From an uncultured Faecalibacterium sp. (GTDB lineage Bacteria > Bacillota > Clostridia > Oscillospirales > Ruminococcaceae), in assembly GCA_900540455.1 (NCBI GenBank), contig UQGD01000006.1:1-64000 (forward strand): DNA of 64,000 nucleotides, written 5' to 3'. Of this stretch, positions 1-7,154 are shown piece after piece; within the stretch, counting starts at the first letter, position 1, and each line of letters begins with the position of its first letter. Below the pieces are notes generated by a model that worked only from the letters and a program-made list of their open reading frames with translations, had not been told where the DNA came from and searched no databases. A program made the position numbers and the translations under genes.

Positions 1-230
1 TGGACCAGGTGGTGGAACCCTTTGTGCAGGCCAAGCGGCAGACAGGACAGTGGACGCAGGAGGATGAGGCGGGCTATCAGCTCTACCAGCAGGAAACAGA
101 TCCGAAGAAACGCACCTTTCGGGTATGGTATCTCATCGCCAATCCCCGGGGTCTGCCGAAAGAGTTTGTCCAAAAAGAACTGGAATTCCGGTGGAAGCTG
201 TTCCCGGAGAAGAAGGAGGAAACCAAATGA
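1..230 (+). CDS. Partial hypothetical protein, 3' end only
   Basis: The reading frame is open from the window edge and ends at the TGA at 228-230, so only about 75 C-terminal residues are visible. They are rich in Gln, Glu, Lys and Trp with no motif I recognise. The stop overlaps the ATG of the next gene (ATGA), and an AGGAGG-like ribosome site for that gene lies inside this one. The two are therefore probably translationally coupled. The real start lies upstream of the window. Confidence 0.6.
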   Translation, partial: DQVVEPFVQAKRQTGQWTQEDEAGYQLYQQETDPKKRTFRVWYLIANPRGLPKEFVQKELEFRWKLFPEKKEETK

Positions 231-1105
231 GCAATCAACTTTTCCAGCAAAACCTGGATGACAAAAAAGGCCCTCAGCCCGGAGGCCCCTATCTCATTCA
301 GATGCTATTCAAAGAGCCGGTAGAAATGCCGGATAAAGCAAAAATGACTGCCGTAATGGGGAAACACATCGGGTCAGCAGAGTGCTTCTGTTATGATAAG
401 AAAATGGCTGGCTTTGCCGCTCTGGATCATATAGCGGAATTTCAGGACGGCAAGTGCCCGGTACAGCTGATGGTGATGAAATGCGACAAGTTCAAAGGCA
501 AGGGCTTTGATGCGTTTCTCATGAGCCAGATGTGGGACTGCCAGGAGGACCGGGAGCGGATCTTCCGGGAGTGTCGGTATCATGTCGTAGCCACCGATAT
601 GCTGGCGGCGGCGCTTCCGGCGCTGGAGAGGGCCAACCTGGACGCCGACTTCTTGGAGGCTCTGGCGGAGCTGTACCCCACCTGTGAGGCGTTCTATTTC
701 CAGAACTGCGGCAAGCTGTTTCTGGCAGAGGATGTGCGCTCCCATCAGATTGAGGGCCCGGATCGGTTCATCCGCTTTGGGGTCAATGTCCGATTCTTCA
801 ACATTGAGGGTACGGAGGATATGCTCATCGACACGGTGGGCATGGGTACCCTGTTTCTGCCTGACCTCCAGTACCACTTCCACGGCATGGACCCCAACTG
901 GGTGGTAAACCACGCCTACAATGTGGCATCGTACATATTGGAGCATGATAACCCCATTCAGGATGGGGAAACCATAGACGGAGTTGTGGATGGCCAGATG
1001 TGTTGGGAGATTCAGTGGAAGTGCCAGTATGAGGATGCCCTGATCCAGCCGCCCAGAGGGGTGCTGGACATCCACATGGGGAACTATGCCGCCGGGAGCC
1101 GCTGA
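227..1105 (+). CDS. DUF4261 domain-containing protein
   Basis: A 292-residue protein starting at ATG 227, preceded by AGGAGG at 215-220. The C-terminal half carries the pattern I associate with DUF4261: a DTVGMGTLFLPDLQYHF block followed by a conserved tail around residues 200-270. The family has no assigned biochemical role. No signal peptide or membrane segment is seen, so it should be cytosolic. It overlaps the upstream gene by 4 bp and is followed by a strong terminator at 1175-1203, making it the last gene of its operon. The family assignment is from memory of sequence pattern; function is unknown. Confidence 0.6.
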   Translation: MSNQLFQQNLDDKKGPQPGGPYLIQMLFKEPVEMPDKAKMTAVMGKHIGSAECFCYDKKMAGFAALDHIAEFQDGKCPVQLMVMKCDKFKGKGFDAFLMSQMWDCQEDRERIFRECRYHVVATDMLAAALPALERANLDADFLEALAELYPTCEAFYFQNCGKLFLAEDVRSHQIEGPDRFIRFGVNVRFFNIEGTEDMLIDTVGMGTLFLPDLQYHFHGMDPNWVVNHAYNVASYILEHDNPIQDGETIDGVVDGQMCWEIQWKCQYEDALIQPPRGVLDIHMGNYAAGSR

Positions 1106-1174
1106 AAAAGCTGCACAAGAATCCCTGCCAGCAGACTGCTGTTTCGGTCGTCTCCCCATTCTATTAAAACACGA

Positions 1175-1203
1175 AGGGCGGGGCCTGTTATAAGGCCCCG
1201 CCC
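1175..1203. terminator. GC-rich hairpin between convergent genes
   Basis: Perfect 10-bp arms GGGCGGGGCC and GGCCCCGCCC with a 9-nt loop, lying between the DUF4261 stop and the convergent AAC(3) stop. There is no long T-run on either side, so it may act as a shared terminator of moderate strength. Confidence 0.6.
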
Positions 1204-1225
1204 TGTATATTTACAGTATTCAGTG

Positions 1226-2044
1226 TTATAAACAACCCTGGTTCGCATCTGCACAGAGATCCTTCCACCGCTCCGCCGGGATGACCGGTTCCACCACAAA
1301 AGCCTCCGGGTTAGGTGCAAGGACATGACGGGTCACCCGGAAAAGCCCCTCAGCGTCGCACAATATGCACTTTGCATCGCCCAATTTTGTGTTTTGTGCT
1401 GCACCGCAGTCCAGGTATGCCTGCTCCAGTTTGACAAAGTCCTCTGAGATATGGGGCTGGTCTGCATTGTAATGGCGGCGCATATAGGCCGTATGGCTCT
1501 CCCCCGCCTCATCCACCACCGTCAGCTTGAGAGGCTTATCTGTCAGCCGGTGCGGAACATTCAGCACCTCCTCTACGCTGTGAATAAAGGTGTTGCGCGC
1601 ATGCGTGACCCCCAGCAGCAGGATCTTGCCGTGAACTGTCCGCAGCCGATCGTAACAGCCGCCCGGGGCACAGGGCGTGCTGGTTTCCAGCTCACCCGCC
1701 AGGTATGCCGCTGCGTCCTTACCATAAGCAGCCATACTGTGGGTCGGGTGGAGAGAACGAATCACACCCGGCCGCTGCCGGAACAGCTCCGGAAGGATGC
1801 CCACACAGCAGGGGCTGTTCCGAACATCGAACACGGTATTTCCGCCATCCATAAAGCGCCAGGTATGGGTCGGCAGCAGAAGCAACCCCTGTGCAAAATA
1901 CTCCATCAGGGCATCCAGGACGGTATCTGCGCCCCCTTCCACCTCTCCGATGGACTTCATAGACGAATGGATCAGGATGGTCTCGGCACCGGTCAGCCCC
2001 ATCGCCGCCAGGTCCTGTTTAAGGCTCTGTTTTGTATACGCCAT
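1226..2044 (-). CDS. Aminoglycoside N(3)-acetyltransferase family protein (AAC(3)-like)
   Basis: A 272-residue protein with the hallmarks of the AAC(3)/YokD antibiotic acetyltransferase family: an N-terminal LIHSSMKSIG block, then LLLPTHTW, HPTHSMAAYGKDA, GKILLLGVTHARNTFIHSVEE and a C-terminal DAKCILCDAEGLF region. Members use acetyl-CoA to modify the 3-amino group of 2-deoxystreptamine aminoglycosides. Many chromosomal homologues have no proven resistance role. The start at 2044 is chosen because AAAAGGAG sits just upstream; an in-frame upstream extension lacks a ribosome site. It is a single-gene unit on the minus strand. True drug substrate is not inferable. Confidence 0.85.
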   Translation of the reverse strand: MAYTKQSLKQDLAAMGLTGAETILIHSSMKSIGEVEGGADTVLDALMEYFAQGLLLLPTHTWRFMDGGNTVFDVRNSPCCVGILPELFRQRPGVIRSLHPTHSMAAYGKDAAAYLAGELETSTPCAPGGCYDRLRTVHGKILLLGVTHARNTFIHSVEEVLNVPHRLTDKPLKLTVVDEAGESHTAYMRRHYNADQPHISEDFVKLEQAYLDCGAAQNTKLGDAKCILCDAEGLFRVTRHVLAPNPEAFVVEPVIPAERWKDLCADANQGCL

Positions 2045-2350
2045 ATTGTTTCTCCTTTTATTCCGCCCGCTCCCCGGCTCAAATGAGGACAACCGTTCCC
2101 TCGGGTCGCAGCAGTTTTTAACTGTTCCCATCCTATCATAGTCTCCCCTTTGACGCAAGCGCAGAACGGATAGCAAGTCGATCTCCATGCTTGGAATGGC
2201 CGGTTTTGACTGTGTTTTCGCCTTACAGCACTCTTACAGTCGTGACCGTTGTGACACGATTTTTCGGATAAGATTTTGGACACAGCACCATCCAAGCCCC
2301 TTTTTCTTATCGAGAAAAGGGCTGACTTTTCTTGTATATCCAACGATAAA

Positions 2351-2405
2351 ACAAACAGCCCTGGCGCAGGTGTCCCAACAAGAACACTGCGCCAGGGCTG
2401 TTTGT
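2351..2405. repeat. 19-bp perfect inverted repeat (bidirectional terminator-like)
   Basis: Arms at 2351-2369 and 2387-2405 match perfectly over 19 bp around a 17-nt loop, with A/T-rich flanks. It lies in the roughly 500-bp gap (2045-2539) between the AAC(3) start and the HAD stop. I see no supportable gene in that gap. It probably terminates transcription of the HAD gene arriving from the right. Confidence 0.5.
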
Positions 2406-2539
2406 ATGAAGAAGAAAAATATCTTTCAGCTGTCAGAGAAGAACCGGACATCTACGGCAAAGTATACCCCACTGCTGGAGAGACTCTGCCAGAGAGAAGG
2501 AGCAGACGCCTTATCTTGCTCCGCCAGCAAAAAGCAAGT

Positions 2540-3148
2540 TCAGACCCGGACACCGTATGCTCGCAGGTTTTGGCGCAGCTGCTCCGGGTCCTGACGGAAG
2601 AGAATACCTGCCATTCCTTCCTGCTGTGCTGCTTCCACATTGATGGGCGTATCATCAATGAATACACATTCCTCTGCACACAGCGCAAACCTCTGCAAAA
2701 AGGTTTGATAGATTCGAGGATCTGGCTTCAAAAGCCCCACCTGTGCAGAAATCAATGCTCCATCCATCAGGCGGCTGGCCTCTGTGCGAGCCCAATACAA
2801 GGGCTGGCGCGCAGCGGCATTGGACAACAGATAAAGCTGGTAGCCCTGCTGTTTGAGCTGCCGCACCAGTTCCAACATACCACGAACTGGAATAAGCGGC
2901 TCATCCCAAGCCTCGATCAGATCCTGCGCCACCGCATGCAGCGGCTCCGGCAGGCGGGGCAGGATGCGCTGCTCTGCTCCGGCTTCGTCCAGTGTGCCCC
3001 GGTCCAGCATGACCCATTCCACTGAGCGGAACACCTGCTCCAGCAGCATCTTCCGCTGCTCTTCCGTAAGGACATAGCGGGAAAGGAACAGCTCCGGGTC
3101 AAAGCGGATCAGCACGTTGCCCATATCCAACACAATATTTTTGATCAT
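2540..3148 (-). CDS. HAD-superfamily hydrolase, subfamily IA (YihX-like phosphatase)
   Basis: A 202-residue protein with the HAD motifs in order. Motif I is DMGNVLIRF near residue 8 (the second catalytic acid is replaced by Asn). Motif II is LLSNAA near 107. The motif III lysine is in LLKPDPRIY near 138, and motif IV is VFIDDTPIN near 160. Length and the helical cap fit the HAD-IA group that includes alpha-glucose-1-phosphate phosphatase YihX and haloacid-dehalogenase-like enzymes. The first acid of DxD pairs is kept but the second is Asn, so activity may differ from a standard phosphatase. The start at 3148 follows GAGGGC. Substrate unknown. Confidence 0.85.
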   Translation of the reverse strand: MIKNIVLDMGNVLIRFDPELFLSRYVLTEEQRKMLLEQVFRSVEWVMLDRGTLDEAGAEQRILPRLPEPLHAVAQDLIEAWDEPLIPVRGMLELVRQLKQQGYQLYLLSNAAARQPLYWARTEASRLMDGALISAQVGLLKPDPRIYQTFLQRFALCAEECVFIDDTPINVEAAQQEGMAGILFRQDPEQLRQNLRAYGVRV

Positions 3149-3166
3149 GGCAGTGCCCTCCGGCCA

Positions 3167-3274
3167 TCAAAGGATCTCCAAATATTTCACGCCTTCCATC
3201 CGCCTTACAATATTCAGGATCTGTTCCTGATTTCGGATGGTCTGACTGCGGATCGTACTATGACACCACAACAT
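3167..3274 (-). pseudogene. 3' fragment of an unidentified gene upstream of the HAD gene
   Basis: A short minus-strand frame ends in TGA at 3167-3169, 18 bp before the HAD start. Its last 25 or so residues (IRNQEQILNIVRRMEGV..) look like a genuine helical protein C-terminus, but upstream the frame runs into unrelated AT-rich DNA. I read this as the 3' end of a gene cut off by arrival of the mobile DNA that begins near 3270. Low confidence. Confidence 0.3.
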
Positions 3275-3298
3275 CCCCGTTTTGCCCGCAAAATGCAA

Positions 3299-3327
3299 AA
3301 AATAAGAGGACGCTTTTTGCATCCTCT
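3299..3327 (-). terminator. Terminator behind the broken XRE gene
   Basis: On the minus strand, AGAGGA and TCCTCT arms around a short loop are followed by TTATTTTTT. It sits 20 bp after the stop of the XRE-type pseudogene. Confidence 0.55.
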
Positions 3328-3346
3328 CAATAACCATGCGTGGCAA

Positions 3347-3705
3347 TCAGACACACGCAGGCTCTTTTTCCTGTTCATGGATTCGTAAGGCACCGTCAAT
3401 GGCACCTTCTACGATGGGTAAGTATTCTTCCGGGCAAAGCTGCAGCTTGTGGCTGACCCGCTGACGTTCCGCACTTTCTTCCCGCATGAGTTCCGGGTTG
3501 AAGTACCGCTCCACGGGCAGACCACATATTTTTATCAGCTGAATCACCACCGGCAGGCTGGGCAGCGTGCCTTCGTTTTCGATGTTCGCAAGATACCGGC
3601 TGTCACAATGTATCACGCACTGCGGGAAAGTTGTTTTGCCTTTCGAGCTGCCTTGACATCTGCTCCGAACGTTTCAAAGCCGGGACAGTCCTCAATTTTC
3701 GCCAT
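3347..3705 (-). pseudogene. XRE-family regulator of mobile elements, internally deleted
   Basis: Two pieces of one protein lie in different frames. The first, starting at ATG 3705, reads MAKIEDCPGFETFGADVKAA and continues through RKAKQLSRSA to a TGA. The second picks up at DSRYLANIENEGTLPSLP and runs to 3347. Together they match the small HTH regulators common on Clostridial conjugative elements, which have a continuous ..LSR(x)LAEMV.IDSRYLANIEN.. region. A short out-of-frame deletion near 3620 has removed the middle of the helix-turn-helix. The downstream piece alone (89 codons) lacks a complete HTH, so DNA binding is probably lost. The family identification is from remembered homologues. 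Confidence 0.75.
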
Positions 3706-4012
3706 TCTGCATCACCCATATACATTTTATAGTTCATGAGCGATTGGCGAAATGTTGCTATGTCCGTTCTGTTTACATTTTATAATTCGTATTTTGATAC
3801 TACTATCATTCGCTTGATTATACATACTCCTTTGCAGTAGTTGCCAAAGCGAACACAAGAATATAAACACGAACGCTTCCTTTCCTGCCAAGATCAAAAT
3901 AACATACAGCATTCAGAAGTTCATTCCAACGACATGTAGAGAGTTAAAATGCCACTTGTTTGAGTAACAGTAAAGCTTAAATTCTAGGTAAACTGCTCTA
4001 TTTTTTTCGTCT

Positions 4013-4552
4013 TTATTCTGAAGGATTTATTTGATTCTCTTTTAATAAAGCAATCCATGCTTGGATTGCTTCCACCAGTACATACTGCTGACGCAAAACA
4101 GCCATACCTGTTGCGGGAATACTGGGTTCATTTTCTTTTTTCTGTATATTATATTCCAGATAGGATTTTAAGGTACTAATATTTTCCTCAATTTCTGCTA
4201 TACACGATTTTTGTTTTTCAGGTGGCAAGGAATCCAAATTCACAATAACTGCGTTGAAGTCTAGAAAAATGTTAATAGGTTTTTCAGAAATCTCAAACAT
4301 GAGCCGTTCAAATTCTGCTTCTCCGGCATCCGTCAGGGAATAAATCACTTTTTCTGGCATCTTCCCTTCTTTTACGATTTCGCCTCGGATTAGCCCCTTT
4401 TCTTCTAGCTGAATGGCTTTTTTATAAATGGATGGAGTGCTGATCTTTACCCATTTGGATATGTTTCTATATTCTACCAACTTTTGAATATCGTAGGCAC
4501 TCATTGGCTCCTTTTTCAATATTCCCAATACAATTAAATCTATGGTTGCCAT
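4013..4552 (-). CDS. PadR-family transcriptional regulator
   Basis: A 179-residue protein with an N-terminal winged helix (IDLIVLGILKKEPMSAYDIQ at residues 4-23, then TPSIYKKAIQLEEKGLI) and a helical C-terminal dimerisation region, as in PadR. PadR proteins repress divergent or linked efflux and phenolic-acid genes and are released by small ligands. The gene is divergent from the MATE transporter at 4765, and their shared 212-bp spacer contains two ACTATA-N3-TATAGT palindromes placed over the promoters. It is a paralogue of the PadR gene at 6211. The region is clearly AT-richer than the flanks, suggesting transfer. The 287 bp between this gene and 3725 show nothing I can identify. Confidence 0.88.
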   Translation of the reverse strand: MATIDLIVLGILKKEPMSAYDIQKLVEYRNISKWVKISTPSIYKKAIQLEEKGLIRGEIVKEGKMPEKVIYSLTDAGEAEFERLMFEISEKPINIFLDFNAVIVNLDSLPPEKQKSCIAEIEENISTLKSYLEYNIQKKENEPSIPATGMAVLRQQYVLVEAIQAWIALLKENQINPSE

Positions 4553-4606
4553 GTGGAATCACGTCCTTTCGCTATGTTTTCTGAATAAAAGAGCACCGTC
4601 AAATTC

Positions 4607-4692
4607 ACTATAAAATATAGTATTGTATTTTATACTTTTTGTCAAGATAAATTGCCTCACCTCTTGACATATACTATAAATTATAGTACTAT
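4607..4692. promoter_or_regulatory. Divergent promoters with PadR-type operators
   Basis: Plus strand toward MATE: TTGACA 4664-4669, 17-bp spacer, TACTAT 4687-4692. Minus strand toward padR: TTGACA (complement of 4640-4645), 17-bp spacer, TACTAT (complement of 4617-4622). Palindromes ACTATA-N3-TATAGT lie at 4607-4621 and 4673-4687, each overlapping the spacer or -10 of one promoter. This is the expected arrangement for repression of both genes by the adjacent PadR protein. The protein-DNA pairing is an inference. Confidence 0.75.
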
Positions 4693-4764
4693 TATTTATA
4701 CTGTGTAGCACTATGGCCTACACTACTGTAAATTATCCTTGAAGAAGCGAAAGGAGTTTTAACA

Positions 4765-6141
4765 ATGAATGAACGCAACAACAAACTTGAGCTTTTGGGC
4801 AGTGCGCCTATCCCCAAAGCTCTGATGGCTCTCGGCATACCGATTATGATTGGGATGTTGATCAATGCACTCTATAATCTGGTGGATGCCTATTTTGTGG
4901 CTGGTTTGGGCAAAAGTCAAATGGGTGCTATTTCTATCGTATTTCCGTTGGGACAAGTTGTGGTTGGTTTAGGTCTTATGTTCGGTAACGGAGCCGCATC
5001 CTATCTGTCAAGACTATTAGGGTGCGGAGATAAAGATACCGCCGATAAAGTGGCAAGCACCGCACTGTATAGCAGTATTCTGATTGGTGCTATTATCATT
5101 CTACTTTCTACGATTTTCCTTAAACCAATTTTGGTGATGGTGGGAGCGACGGAAACAATTATGCCGTATGCCTCGACATACGCAAGAATTTATGTGCTGT
5201 CCTGTATTTTCAATGTGTTTAATGTAACAATGAACAATATTGTAAGTAGCGAGGGTGCAGCAAAAACGACCATGTGTGCCTTGCTATTGGGAGCCGTATT
5301 GAACATCGGATTAGACCCTTTTTTCATTTACATTTTGGACATGGGAGTAGCAGGTGCAGCAATCGCCACAGCAATTTCGCAAATGGTATCCACGCTTGTT
5401 TATCTCACCTATGTTCTTCGCAAAAAAAGCGTATTTACGTTCAGCATAAAAGAGTTTTCTCCTACGAGGCAAATGATGACGGAAATTTTAAAAATTGGAG
5501 TTCCCACTTTGGTGTTCCAACTGCTGACAAGTCTTTCGATTGCGCTAATTAACCGCGCGTCCAGCAATTATGGCGATTCGGTCATTGCAGGCATGGGTGC
5601 GGTTACGCGAATTACTTCTATGGGAACTCTTGTTGTTTTTGGATTTCTGAAAGGGTTCCAGCCTATTGCTGGATTCAGCTATGGGGCAAAGAAGTTTGAT
5701 CGCCTGCGCGAAGCAATCAAAACCTCAATCATTTGGTCTACAAGTTTCTGCTTAGTCGTAGGTTTGGTGATGGCTGTTTTTTCTACGCAGATTATCTCTC
5801 AATTTACTAAGGGAGATACTCAAATGATTTTAGTGGGTCAAAAATCACTGTTTGCAAATGGGATCACATTCATTCTTTTTGGTTTCTACACGGTTTACTC
5901 CTCTTTGTTTCTTGCCTTGGGTAAAGGTGCGGCAGGTTTCTTTTTGGGAGCATGTAGACAAGGTGTCTGCTTTGTTCCTGTCATTTTGCTGCTGCCTATG
6001 GTATGGGGAATGAACGGAATCCTATATACCCAACCCATCGCAGATGTGATTTCCGTAGTAATCACTGTATTTATGGCGTTACACCTTCATCGGGAATTGT
6101 CTATGGCTGAAAAACAGGTTAGGTCCAATTCGGAAATATAA
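4765..6141 (+). CDS. MATE-family multidrug efflux transporter
   Basis: A 458-residue integral membrane protein with about twelve hydrophobic segments. It shows the two-fold MATE layout, e.g. ALGIPIMIGMLINALYNLVDAYFV at residues 18-41 and the second-half equivalent ILKIGVPTLVFQLLTSLSIAL near 240. It should export cationic or aromatic compounds in exchange for Na+ or H+ across the cytoplasmic membrane. An AAAGGAG site precedes the ATG. It is flanked on both sides by PadR regulators whose operators share the same palindrome, so its expression is probably derepressed by a substrate-like ligand. Codon use and base composition are AT-rich like the two PadR genes. Confidence 0.93.
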   Translation: MNERNNKLELLGSAPIPKALMALGIPIMIGMLINALYNLVDAYFVAGLGKSQMGAISIVFPLGQVVVGLGLMFGNGAASYLSRLLGCGDKDTADKVASTALYSSILIGAIIILLSTIFLKPILVMVGATETIMPYASTYARIYVLSCIFNVFNVTMNNIVSSEGAAKTTMCALLLGAVLNIGLDPFFIYILDMGVAGAAIATAISQMVSTLVYLTYVLRKKSVFTFSIKEFSPTRQMMTEILKIGVPTLVFQLLTSLSIALINRASSNYGDSVIAGMGAVTRITSMGTLVVFGFLKGFQPIAGFSYGAKKFDRLREAIKTSIIWSTSFCLVVGLVMAVFSTQIISQFTKGDTQMILVGQKSLFANGITFILFGFYTVYSSLFLALGKGAAGFFLGACRQGVCFVPVILLLPMVWGMNGILYTQPIADVISVVITVFMALHLHRELSMAEKQVRSNSEI

Positions 6142-6152
6142 AGTACTTCCCC

Positions 6153-6191
6153 TTGACTTTTGCTATCAACAATAGTACTATTGATAATAGT
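6153..6191 (+). promoter_or_regulatory. Promoter and PadR-type operators before the second padR
   Basis: TTGACT 6153-6158, 17-bp spacer, TACTAT 6176-6181. A perfect ACTATT-GAT-AATAGT palindrome (6177-6191) overlaps the -10, and a second half-symmetric CTAT-N5-ATAG lies in the spacer (6163-6175). The architecture copies the one at 4607-4692. Confidence 0.72.
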
Positions 6192-6210
6192 AAAGGTTGG
6201 AGGTGTAGTT

Positions 6211-6735
6211 ATGTCGTCAATCGATTTAGTCATACTTGGTATTGTATTGGAAAAACCGCAAAGCGCCTATGACATTCAAAAGGATGTGGAGTACCACCAT
6301 TTTTCCCGCTGGACAAAAATAAGCGTACCTTCTATTTATCGCAAGGTTCTCCAGTTGAGCGAAAAGGGTTATCTGCAAAGCGATATTGTCAAGGGCGATA
6401 AGTTTGCGGATAAAGCTATTTATTCTATTACCGATCAGGGCAGAGCGTATTTCAAGGAGCTGATGGCCTCTTATGCCGCTGGCCCAGTACCCTTGCTATT
6501 CGATTTCAATGTGGTTATTACCAATTTGAACAAGATGGACAAGGCCGAAGCGTTGGAGCTGGTTTCGGCTTTGCGCCGGAGCATACAGTCCTCGGCTGAA
6601 TCCAACGAGGGCTATGCGCGGGAATTTACAGACATTCCTTTGGTTGGGAGAACAATTTTTGAGCAGCAGCAGCTTCTCTATCGCGCCCTTTTGGAATGGC
6701 TGGATCACTTTGAAGGGCAGTTCTTAAAAGAATGA
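6211..6735 (+). CDS. PadR-family transcriptional regulator (second copy)
   Basis: A 174-residue paralogue of the regulator at 4013: SSIDLVILGIVLEKPQSAYD at the N-terminus, SVPSIYRKVLQLSEKGYL in the wing region, and a helical C-terminus. The ATG at 6211 is preferred over an upstream in-frame ATG (6160), which lies inside the promoter; GGTTGGAGGTG sits just ahead of 6211. Its own promoter carries the same ACTAT/ATAGT palindromes, so autoregulation and cross-regulation with the first PadR are likely. It overlaps the yjdF-like gene by 4 bp, so the two are cotranscribed. Confidence 0.87.
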   Translation: MSSIDLVILGIVLEKPQSAYDIQKDVEYHHFSRWTKISVPSIYRKVLQLSEKGYLQSDIVKGDKFADKAIYSITDQGRAYFKELMASYAAGPVPLLFDFNVVITNLNKMDKAEALELVSALRRSIQSSAESNEGYAREFTDIPLVGRTIFEQQQLLYRALLEWLDHFEGQFLKE

Positions 6736-7154
6736 GCACAGTCCCCCAAAGCAGTTTGACCATCCTGTTTGAAGCTCCATTTTGGATTGGTCTATACGAA
6801 AGAACGGATAACGGTAAGTACGAGGTATGTAAAATCACTTTTGGTTCAGAGCCCAAAGACTATGAGGTCTATGAGTTTCTGCTGAAGAATTGGCATAAAT
6901 TGAAATTCAGTCCCCCGATCCAAACCGAAGTAGCCATAGAGCGAAAAATCAATCCCAAACGAATGCAGCGCGAAATCCAAAGTCAACTGCAAGATAAAGG
7001 CATTGGCACAAAGGCACAGCAGGCGTTGAAACTCCAGCATGAGCAATGTAAGCTGGAACGGAAAACCAAGAGCCGTGAGCAGAAAGAGGCTGAGAAAGAC
7101 CGTCAGTTTGCCATACGGCAGGAAAAGAAGAAAGCCAAGCACAGAGGAAGATAA
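6732..7154 (+). CDS. yjdF: YjdF family protein (DUF2992)
   Basis: A 140-residue protein with the YjdF pattern. The N-terminal domain has FEAPFWIGLYERTDNGKYEV, then ITFGSEPKDYEVYEFLL (about residues 35-52), followed by a Lys/Glu/Gln-rich tail likely to form a long helix. In other Firmicutes yjdF is often controlled by the yjdF riboswitch, which senses azaaromatic compounds. I see no such RNA here; the gene instead overlaps padR by ATGA. Its placement with a MATE pump suggests a shared role in handling aromatic toxic compounds (inference). The biochemical function is unknown. Confidence 0.8.
   Translation: MSTVPQSSLTILFEAPFWIGLYERTDNGKYEVCKITFGSEPKDYEVYEFLLKNWHKLKFSPPIQTEVAIERKINPKRMQREIQSQLQDKGIGTKAQQALKLQHEQCKLERKTKSREQKEAEKDRQFAIRQEKKKAKHRGR

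Noticed and set aside
6160..6211. Upstream ATG (6160) as start of the second padR
   Set aside because: It lies within the promoter (between -35 and -10) and lacks a ribosome site; ATG 6211 has GGAGGTG.
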